NCBI GenBank assembly: GCA_043736395.1
Contig: JAYTCQ010000274.1
Location: 1-9,646 of the forward strand
Origin: JAFDVL01 sp043736395
Lineage (GTDB): Bacteria; Acidobacteriota; Blastocatellia; RBC074
Length of the DNA stretch: 9,646 bases
Reading direction: 5' to 3'
The translations under genes and the position numbers were made by a program. Below the pieces are notes generated by a model, which saw nothing but the letters and a program-made list of their open reading frames with translations, searched no databases and had not been told where the DNA came from. Position 1 is the first letter of the stretch. Each line of letters starts with the position of its first letter. Shown here one piece after another: positions 4,072 through 9,646 of the stretch.

Positions 4072-6264
4072 TTACACTAAGAAAAGCATCTCACGATACT
4101 TGGGCAAAGACCACAAGGTATCATCAACAATATTTTCTAGTTTATCGCAAACGTCACGTACTGCCAGCATAGCATCAGAAACCTGATACGCAAGGGCTGT
4201 CGCTTTCTTTTCAAGATTATCTACTTCAGCTTTTTCGACTGCTTTATCAAGTGAAGTTAAGGAAGTCTTTAACGCGGATATCAAATCAGCCACTTCTTGA
4301 ACTTCGGCTTTTTGTGCTGAGACTGCGGGGCCTTCGCCGATAATTGAAGCAACATCTTTGACTGCGGCAACTAACTGAGCTTGATGCTTGTACGCCGCAG
4401 GAATGACGCAGGATAATGCTAATTCCCTTAACGCCGCGACTTCAATTTCAATGTCTTTGATGTAGCGCTCAAGTTCTAAATGGTAGCGTGATTCCAGCTC
4501 GTCAGCTTTGTATACGCCAGATTTAGTGAAGAGAGCTTTGGCTTCTTTGGTCTTGAGTTGAGCCAATGCTTCAGGCGATTTCGCCAGATTTAATAAACCG
4601 CGCTTAGCTGCTTCATCGCGCCACTCATCGGAATATCCATTGCCTTCAAAGCGAATGTCTTTGGTTTCAGTGACATACTCTTTGAGAATTTCCAAAATTG
4701 CTTTATCGAAGTCTTTGACTTTTTTGAGTCGTGCGGAAATGCGATCTGCAATTTCTGAAAGAGCTTCTCCGACCGCGGCATTCAATGTTGCCATTGGTGT
4801 CGCAGTCGAAACACTTGAAGCCACGGCGCGAAATTCAAATTTATTACCTGTGAAAGCAAACGGCGACGTACGGTTACGGTCCGTATTGTCTTTCGCGATT
4901 TCCGGCAACATGGAAACTCCAAGGCTGATAACTTGTTTTTCTGAAGTCGCGCCTTTAATTTTTCCGGATTCAATGTTGTCTAAAATACCTGATAAAGCTT
5001 GACCCAGAAACACTGAAATAATCGCAGGAGGAGCTTCATTCGCACCGAGCCGATGATCGTTGCCCGATCCGGCAATTGCGGCGCGAAGGATACCTTGATA
5101 CTTATAAACAGCCTTCATCGTCGCCAATAAGCAGACAAGGAACTGTAGATTTTTCTCAGGGGTTGCTCCCGGCTCTAAAAGATTTTCTCCGGCATCTGTC
5201 GCCATTGACCAGTTGTTATGTTTGCCGCTGCCGTTAATTCCGGCAAATGGTTTTTCGTGAATCAGGAAAGTCAGATCATGACGTTTAGCGACGATCTTGA
5301 AAATTTCCATGACCAATTGATTGTGATCGGTGGCAACGCTGACGCTTTCAAAAACCGGAGCCATTTCGTATTGGCTCGGCGCGACTTCATTGTGGCGTGT
5401 TTTGACAGGAACTCCCAGCTTGAATAATTCATGCTCAGCTTCCTGCATAAAAGCCAGAATCCGATGTTTGATTGCGCCAAAATATTGATCTTCCAGTTCC
5501 TGACCTTTTGGCGGCTTAGCGCCAATTAATGTTCGTCCAGAAGCTACGAGATCAGGGCGTAAAGCATAAAATGCCGAATCAATCAGGAAATATTCCTGTT
5601 CAGGGCCAAGCGTTGAAAAAACGCGCGTCTCGCCTTTGCCGAAAAGTTTAAGAACTTTTTGAGCGCTGGCAGCTAAATATTCATCGGAACGAAGCAAGGG
5701 AGTTTTCTTGTCCAGGGCTTGTCCGTAATAGGAAATGAAAACCGAAGGAATGCACAGAGTTTTTCCGTTGGGCGATTCCATGATGAAGATCGGAGTTGAA
5801 GGGTCCCAGGCCGTATAGCCACGGGCTTCAAAGGTTGCTCGTAAGCCGCCGGAAGGGAAGCTGGAGGCGTCAGGCTCGCTTTGAATCAGTTGCGACGCAT
5901 CAAAGCGTTCGAGTGGTTGGCCTTCGTCGCCAATGGTTAGAAAGGTATCGTGCTTCTCAGCAGTAATTCCGGTATTTGGCTGGAACCAATGTGAATAATG
6001 CGTCGCGCCTTGTTCAATCGCCCATTCCTTCACGGCGTGCGCCACGGCGGGAGCAATGCTTTGATCTAATTTTTTGCCAGCACGAACCGTCGCCACTAAG
6101 GAGCGATACACTACTTTCGGCAATTTTTCAGACATCACTTTTTGATTAAAAGTGTTGCAGCCAAAATACTCAGAAGCTTTGGAGCCATTCTTGAAAACTC
6201 GTGGGGTGCGCTTACTGACTTCTTGAATCGCCCATAAGCGACCTTGATTTCCTGAAGTACTCAT
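4072..6264 (-). CDS. glnN: type III glutamine synthetase (GSIII)
   Basis: This 730-aa enzyme makes glutamine from glutamate, ammonia and ATP in the cytoplasm. It is the GSIII form, known from Bacteroides, cyanobacteria and acidobacteria, and much longer than GSI or GSII. Its N-terminal GSIII-specific domain is recognisable (FGCNTFNQKVMSEKLPK 34-50; THYSHWFQPNTGITAEKHD 88-106). Catalytic-core motifs follow in order: GPEQEYFLID (220-229, metal-binding Glu residues), NEVAPSQYEMAP (292-303), AGINGSGKHNNWS (341-353), AGSGNDHRLGANEAPPAI (398-415), NRTSPFAFTGNKFEFR (464-479). The long GSIII C-terminal helical region ends LWSLPKYREMLF. No key motif is broken. ATG 6264 has GGAGA about 12 bp upstream, a long spacing, but downstream Met codons would cut into conserved sequence. 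The gene is preceded by a sigma-54 promoter and a sigma-54 activator gene and followed by its own terminator. Confidence 0.96.
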   Translation of the reverse strand: MSTSGNQGRLWAIQEVSKRTPRVFKNGSKASEYFGCNTFNQKVMSEKLPKVVYRSLVATVRAGKKLDQSIAPAVAHAVKEWAIEQGATHYSHWFQPNTGITAEKHDTFLTIGDEGQPLERFDASQLIQSEPDASSFPSGGLRATFEARGYTAWDPSTPIFIMESPNGKTLCIPSVFISYYGQALDKKTPLLRSDEYLAASAQKVLKLFGKGETRVFSTLGPEQEYFLIDSAFYALRPDLVASGRTLIGAKPPKGQELEDQYFGAIKHRILAFMQEAEHELFKLGVPVKTRHNEVAPSQYEMAPVFESVSVATDHNQLVMEIFKIVAKRHDLTFLIHEKPFAGINGSGKHNNWSMATDAGENLLEPGATPEKNLQFLVCLLATMKAVYKYQGILRAAIAGSGNDHRLGANEAPPAIISVFLGQALSGILDNIESGKIKGATSEKQVISLGVSMLPEIAKDNTDRNRTSPFAFTGNKFEFRAVASSVSTATPMATLNAAVGEALSEIADRISARLKKVKDFDKAILEILKEYVTETKDIRFEGNGYSDEWRDEAAKRGLLNLAKSPEALAQLKTKEAKALFTKSGVYKADELESRYHLELERYIKDIEIEVAALRELALSCVIPAAYKHQAQLVAAVKDVASIIGEGPAVSAQKAEVQEVADLISALKTSLTSLDKAVEKAEVDNLEKKATALAYQVSDAMLAVRDVCDKLENIVDDTLWSLPKYREMLFLV

Positions 6265-6405
6265 ACTATTTCGATTTCTCCGGTAAAGGGTGTTGTGTTG
6301 AATCTTGCACGGATTTCAGAAGAAAGCGGAAAAACGTACAAACTTGAATAATTAAAGTAATAAAGCAATTACGGGGTAGCAGATAAAACATTACCCATAT
6401 ATTAA

Positions 6406-6421
6406 TGCAATCGCCTTGCCA
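6406..6421 (-). promoter_or_regulatory. sigma-54 (-24/-12) promoter of glnN
   Basis: On the - strand the sequence TGGCAAGGCGATTGCA fits the sigma-54 consensus TGGCAC-N5-TTGCA with one mismatch (A for C at the last base of the first box). The invariant GG and GC are correctly spaced. Transcription would start near 6395, leaving a leader of about 130 nt before glnN. The adjacent sigma-54 activator gene makes a functional site likely. Confidence 0.75.
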
Positions 6422-6517
6422 GAAAAATAATTGCAGGTATGTTTTTGTAAGTCTTAGAAAATAAAGATAAATCTGCGAACGGTCAAGCTGGGATCGTATT
6501 TTTTATCGCTCCATAAT

Positions 6518-6572
6518 TGTAGCTTATCATTAACCTGCTAACAAAAATGTAGCTTAGGAAGTAAGCTGCTTA
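6518..6572 (-). promoter_or_regulatory. candidate enhancer (UAS) for the sigma-54 activator
   Basis: TGTAGCTTA occurs twice as direct repeats exactly 30 bp apart (6518-6526 and 6548-6556), about three helical turns. The second copy is half of the dyad AGCTTA-GGAAG-TAAGCT (6551-6567), which overlaps TAAGC-T-GCTTA (6562-6572). The cluster sits about 100-150 bp upstream of the -24 box, the usual distance for enhancer sites bound by Fis-type sigma-54 activators. No known NtrC or NifA (TGT-N10-ACA) site is visible. Confidence 0.45.
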
Positions 6573-6672
6573 AGATTCAGCGACTCACGTAATTTTTACC
6601 AGCAATTTAAGTGATTTAGGTCAATGAATTAAATAAATTTACTAGTATATAAAAAATATTAATACACGTATT

Positions 6673-6701
6673 ATCCCGTTGCTTCTTCGGAGCAACGGGA
6701 T
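6673..6701 (-). terminator. terminator-like hairpin downstream of the sigma-54 activator gene
   Basis: An 11-bp perfect stem, ATCCCGTTGCT (6673-6683) with AGCAACGGGAT (6691-6701), has a 7-base UCUUCGG loop. It lies 104 bp after the regulator's stop. On the - strand it is followed by AT-rich sequence with a U-run about 13 bases away rather than directly, and on the + strand by TTCATCTTTT. It would separate regulator transcription from glnN. A further dyad, TAATAC-AC-GTATTA, sits beside it at 6660-6673. Confidence 0.55.
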
Positions 6702-6804
6702 TCATCTTTTCTATCGCTGTACTGGTTTATCGTGCAGTGTCAGCAGGCTACCTTAAAAGTCGTTCTACTGCAGTCTGTAATGATAGTGAATCCCGTTTAT
6801 CGAA

Positions 6805-8334
6805 TTATTTGAACCGATGACTGTCCACTTCATACTTTTGTACTTTGTAGCCCAGAATCCGCTCCGTCGTATCCAGCATTCGCGCCGCGCGCGCGCGGTT
6901 ACCACGCGTAGTTTTTAAAGCATCCAGAATCATTTCTTTTTCAAAAGATTCAACTGCTTTTTCCAGGCTCATACGAGTTACGGTGCCTGATCCCTCAGCT
7001 GTTTGCAGGGTGGGGGGCAAATGATAACCGTGAATCACATTCCCTTCACAGACCAGCGTCGCCCTCTCAATTACGTTCTCAAGTTCGCGTACATTTCCAG
7101 GCCAGTGATAGCTCATGAGCATGTCAATTGCAGGAGTAGAAATCCGTTTGATACTTCGCGCGTTTTGTTTCGCGTATTTATCTAGAAAGTGATCAGCCAG
7201 TAATAAAATATCAGCCCGCCGTTCTCGCAGTGGTGGCATGAAGATCGAGAAAACATTCAGCCGATAATATAAATCTGAGCGAAATTGGGCATTTTGAACC
7301 GCAGTTTCAAGGTCGACATTAGTGGCGGCAATTAACCGGACATTCGCTTTGACGGTTTCAACTCCGCCCACGCGTTCGAATTCACGTTCCTGCAAAACTC
7401 GCAGTAATTTCACCTGCATCGCCGGAGACAAATCACCTATTTCATCTAAAAACAGAGTGCCGCCTTCGGCCATTTCAAAGCGTCCTTTTTTACGGGCGAT
7501 GGCTCCGGTAAAGCTGCCTTTCTCGTGTCCGAACAATTCAGATTCAATCAACGATTCCGGCAGAGCGGCGCAGTTCACTTTTACAAAAGGCTTTCCTGCG
7601 CGAGGGCTGTTGTAATGGATCGCGTGTGCGATTAATTCCTTACCTGTGCCGGATTCGCCGCGAATTAAAACTGTGGTATTGGTATGCGCCACCTGTGCGA
7701 TTTGTTCGTATACATCGCGCATTTCCTTTCCGGTTCCAATAATATTTCGGAAGTCGTATTTCGCTTGCAGTTCACGTTTCAGCAAAGTGTTTTCTTCGGT
7801 AAGTTGCGCTTTTTCCTGTTGAACCAGTTGCGAGAGACGCAGGCTCTGCGCGATCATCGTCGCGATAATTGAAAGCAGCTTGATAGAATCGTCATAATTT
7901 ATGCCGACTCTAAAGGGGAAGGCGACCGAAATTGTCCCGATAGTTTTACGACGATCTTTAATGGGAACGCAGAGAAAAGATTCCTCACGCCCGGTTGATC
8001 TTTTCCTCGTGCGGAAGAGGAACATGGGTTCTTTGCTGACTTGAGGAACGATGATTGGTTTGCCTGTGGCAGCTACTTTTCCGGTGATTCCTTCATCAAG
8101 GCGGAAACGCCCACGCCGAATTTCAGTATCAGTCAAACCGTGAGCGAAGCGGATTGAAAGATCACTGCTTTTTTCATCAATCAGTGAAATCGCTCCGTGT
8201 TTCATGCCTAATTCGTGATCAAGGATTTCCAGTACTTTTTCAAAGGCAACCTTATAATCGAAAGTTGATCCTAGCGCCTGACTGATCTCAAGCAAGGCGG
8301 AAAGTCGTCTAATTTGTATAGCGGTTTCTTCCAA
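6805..8334 (-). CDS. NifA-like sigma-54-dependent transcriptional activator (GAF-AAA+-Fis HTH)
   Basis: This 509-aa bacterial enhancer-binding protein opens promoter complexes of sigma-54 RNA polymerase using ATP. Residues about 10-165 form a GAF sensor domain and 165-195 a coiled linker rich in Glu/Gln/Leu. The AAA+ domain carries GESGTGKE (226-233, Walker A), GSFTGA (273-278, the sigma-54 contact loop; the family's GAFTGA with Ala changed to Ser), GGTLFLDEIG (291-300, Walker B), FRSDLYYRL (351-359, arginine fingers) and WPGNVREL (411-418). A Fis-type helix-turn-helix is at 478-500 (RGNRARAARMLDTTERILGY). Architecture and HTH resemble NifA, but no nif gene is present and NifA's clustered Cys motif is absent. 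The start is TTG 8334 with AGGA about 8 bp upstream. Its position just upstream of glnN, whose promoter is of sigma-54 type, suggests it controls nitrogen assimilation; this is inference. Confidence 0.93.
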   Translation of the reverse strand: MEETAIQIRRLSALLEISQALGSTFDYKVAFEKVLEILDHELGMKHGAISLIDEKSSDLSIRFAHGLTDTEIRRGRFRLDEGITGKVAATGKPIIVPQVSKEPMFLFRTRKRSTGREESFLCVPIKDRRKTIGTISVAFPFRVGINYDDSIKLLSIIATMIAQSLRLSQLVQQEKAQLTEENTLLKRELQAKYDFRNIIGTGKEMRDVYEQIAQVAHTNTTVLIRGESGTGKELIAHAIHYNSPRAGKPFVKVNCAALPESLIESELFGHEKGSFTGAIARKKGRFEMAEGGTLFLDEIGDLSPAMQVKLLRVLQEREFERVGGVETVKANVRLIAATNVDLETAVQNAQFRSDLYYRLNVFSIFMPPLRERRADILLLADHFLDKYAKQNARSIKRISTPAIDMLMSYHWPGNVRELENVIERATLVCEGNVIHGYHLPPTLQTAEGSGTVTRMSLEKAVESFEKEMILDALKTTRGNRARAARMLDTTERILGYKVQKYEVDSHRFK

Positions 8335-8382
8335 AATATTTCCTATCTGACAAAAATGTGTACTTGAACCATAAATATAACA

Positions 8383-8410
8383 TTTATGTAGGAATTGGTA
8401 AAGCCGTCAA
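8383..8410 (-). promoter_or_regulatory. candidate sigma-70-type promoter of the activator gene
   Basis: On the - strand TTGACG (8405-8410), a 16-bp spacer and CATAAA (8383-8388) make a plausible vegetative promoter (5/6 and 4/6 matches). Transcription would begin about 40 nt before the TTG start codon. Confidence 0.35.
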
Positions 8411-8421
8411 AGTCGTTGGTA

Positions 8422-8449
8422 TTGTCTTTTACGCGCTGATGCGTAAAAT
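8422..8449 (+). promoter_or_regulatory. candidate hydrolase promoter overlapped by a perfect dyad
   Basis: TTGTCT (8422-8427), a 16-bp spacer and TAAAAT (8444-8449) form a candidate promoter. Almost the whole of it is covered by the perfect inverted repeat TTTTACGC-GCTGAT-GCGTAAAA (8427-8448). A dimeric repressor bound there would occupy the spacer and -10. It lies in the divergent gap between the activator and hydrolase genes. Confidence 0.45.
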
Positions 8450-8499
8450 ATCTAATTGAATTTATTTATTAAAGACTGTCAATAAGGAGTAAAACAAAT

Positions 8500-9564
8500 T
8501 TGTATCGTAATTTCATGCACGACTGGGAGCGCCGCTGCCACGACAAAGACGACAATCGCATCATTCGACCATTTGATTGGGGATTAGAATTTATTGGACA
8601 GGAACATAACTCATTTCATTCAAATCAAAACGGTTCAGCACAGGCATTATCTCCACAAGCAACCATTGAAGAATTTAACCGGAAAACAATCGCGAATAGT
8701 GATGATTTTTTTCGTCCCGCGCCAATTTCTGATGACACTTTTGATTTTGATGGACATTTCTTAAGGTTTCCCAGTTCCATCGAAACAATTTCTCCAGCAA
8801 ACAATACGGTTTATGCGCGTTATTATCCGGCGCTGACCAGAGATGGCAAGCCTTCGGATCGAGCTGTGATTATCATGCCGCAATGGAATGGAGACGAAAA
8901 TGCGCATATTTCGATTTGCAAGGGCTTAAATTTTTTTGGTATTTCGGCGTTGCGTTTGAGCTTGCCTTATCACGATTGGCGTAAACCACCGGAACTTGAG
9001 CGAGCAGATTTTATGGTCTGCTCAAATATTGGTCGCACGATTCAATCCATCAGGCAAGGTGTTCAAGACGTCAGACGTTGCGCCGATTGGCTGGAGTTGC
9101 AAGGAATTCGAAAAATTGGCGTCATGGGAACCAGCGTCGGATCCAACGTTGGATTCTTAAGTTTCACGCATGATCAGCGTCTCGCGGTTGGTGTCTTTAA
9201 TCACGCTTCTTGTTATTTCGGAGACGTCGTGTGGCAGGGAATTACGACTGCGCATATTCGCAAAAGTCTGGAAAATGAAATGAATCTTGAACAGGCGCGA
9301 CAGGCCTGGTTGACGATTAGTCCCGGTGCTTACCTCCAAAAATTAAGCAATCATCAACGTAAAGCCAAAATTATGGTCGCGCGATACGATCTGACTTTTC
9401 CTTTCGATTTGTCGCAACAACTACTCGCTGACTGCGCTGAAAATAATGTAAAAATTGATTCTGTTATTTTGCCTTGCGGACATTATACCAGTGGGAAATC
9501 TCCGTATAAATTTCTGGTTGGATACCATATTGTGAGTTATTTCGTGAAGGAATTGAAATCTTGA
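8500..9564 (+). CDS. alpha/beta hydrolase (ABHD18-like)
   Basis: This 354-aa predicted serine hydrolase has the alpha/beta fold. The nucleophile elbow is VMGTSVGSN (208-216), with Ser212 at its centre. The strand before it reads RAVIIMPQWNGDE (121-133), the usual oxyanion-side region. Likely triad partners are Asp297 (ARYDLTFPFD, with Asp303 as the alternative) and His328 (LPCGHYTSG). No signal peptide or membrane span is seen, so it is probably cytoplasmic. The overall pattern resembles the ABHD18-type family, whose substrate is unknown to me; an esterase or peptidase role is equally open. The start is TTG 8500, because AAGGAG (8484-8489) lies 10 bp upstream. The next ATG (8515) would be 25 bp away from that site. 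It is transcribed divergently from the sigma-54 activator and may be controlled by the dyad at 8427-8448. Confidence 0.88.
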   Translation: MYRNFMHDWERRCHDKDDNRIIRPFDWGLEFIGQEHNSFHSNQNGSAQALSPQATIEEFNRKTIANSDDFFRPAPISDDTFDFDGHFLRFPSSIETISPANNTVYARYYPALTRDGKPSDRAVIIMPQWNGDENAHISICKGLNFFGISALRLSLPYHDWRKPPELERADFMVCSNIGRTIQSIRQGVQDVRRCADWLELQGIRKIGVMGTSVGSNVGFLSFTHDQRLAVGVFNHASCYFGDVVWQGITTAHIRKSLENEMNLEQARQAWLTISPGAYLQKLSNHQRKAKIMVARYDLTFPFDLSQQLLADCAENNVKIDSVILPCGHYTSGKSPYKFLVGYHIVSYFVKELKS

Positions 9565-9621
9565 ATTCAAGAAGTAAGTGCAACACCTAGAAGCCAGAAA
9601 AGAGTAAGACATTTGATTTCT

Positions 9622-9646
9622 CTCTTTCATGGCGTCATGAAGGAGT
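9622..9646 (+). promoter_or_regulatory. Shine-Dalgarno of the next gene inside a hairpin
   Basis: AAGGAG (9640-9645) ends at the window edge and is probably the ribosome binding site of a + strand gene just outside. It forms the 3' arm of a 10-bp hairpin, CTCTTTCATG (9622-9631)-GCGT-CATGAAGGAG (9636-9645), with one G-U pair. As RNA this would mask the site. Confidence 0.5.

Noticed and set aside
6265..6395. Glutamine-type riboswitch in the glnN leader
   Set aside because: I looked for the known glutamine aptamer pattern in the roughly 130-nt leader and saw no conserved core or strong stem.

Overview
The window looks like a chromosomal segment of a mid-GC, soil-type bacterium. My best guess is an acidobacterium of the Blastocatellia type. 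This rests on the gene mix (a type III glutamine synthetase, a GAF-AAA+-Fis sigma-54 activator, a Tat-exported intradiol dioxygenase, a possible kinase/TPR-type gene end), on moderate GC with long intergenic gaps, and on palindromic intergenic repeats. The assignment is inference from gene content, not from a marker gene.

Layout. Positions 1-80 hold the last codons of an upstream + strand gene. A secreted 253-aa protein (222-983, +) follows and converges on a Tat-exported intradiol ring-cleavage dioxygenase (1087-1788, -), with a 20-bp bidirectional terminator hairpin between them. From 1800 to 2350 there is a long non-coding stretch holding operator-like dyads, a structured block and an inverted array of 7-bp repeats. 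That array ends 7 bp before a small CoA-binding (YccU-type) gene (2357-2764, +). From 2765 to 3760 there is no intact gene: the stretch holds a decayed C-terminal remnant of an IS256-family transposase with one terminal inverted repeat, followed by three successive hairpin elements, one of them a 31-bp REP/BIME-like inverted pair.

The core of the window is a nitrogen-assimilation block on the - strand. It comprises a sigma-54 activator (6805-8334), a 540-bp gap with a near-consensus -24/-12 promoter and a cluster of AGCTTA half-sites about 100-150 bp upstream of it, a type III glutamine synthetase glnN (4072-6264), its own strong terminator, and then an unknown 76-aa gene (3760-3990) squeezed between two terminators. 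The arrangement suggests that the regulator activates glnN through sigma-54 RNA polymerase.

Divergent from the regulator is an alpha/beta hydrolase (8500-9564, +) whose putative promoter overlaps a perfect 8-6-8 dyad. The window ends inside a hairpin that covers a strong Shine-Dalgarno sequence, presumably for a gene just past the edge.

I see no CRISPR array, tRNA, rRNA or complete mobile element. The most interesting signals are the sigma-54/glnN regulatory module, the unknown small gene behind the glnN terminator, and the different kinds of palindromic repeat.
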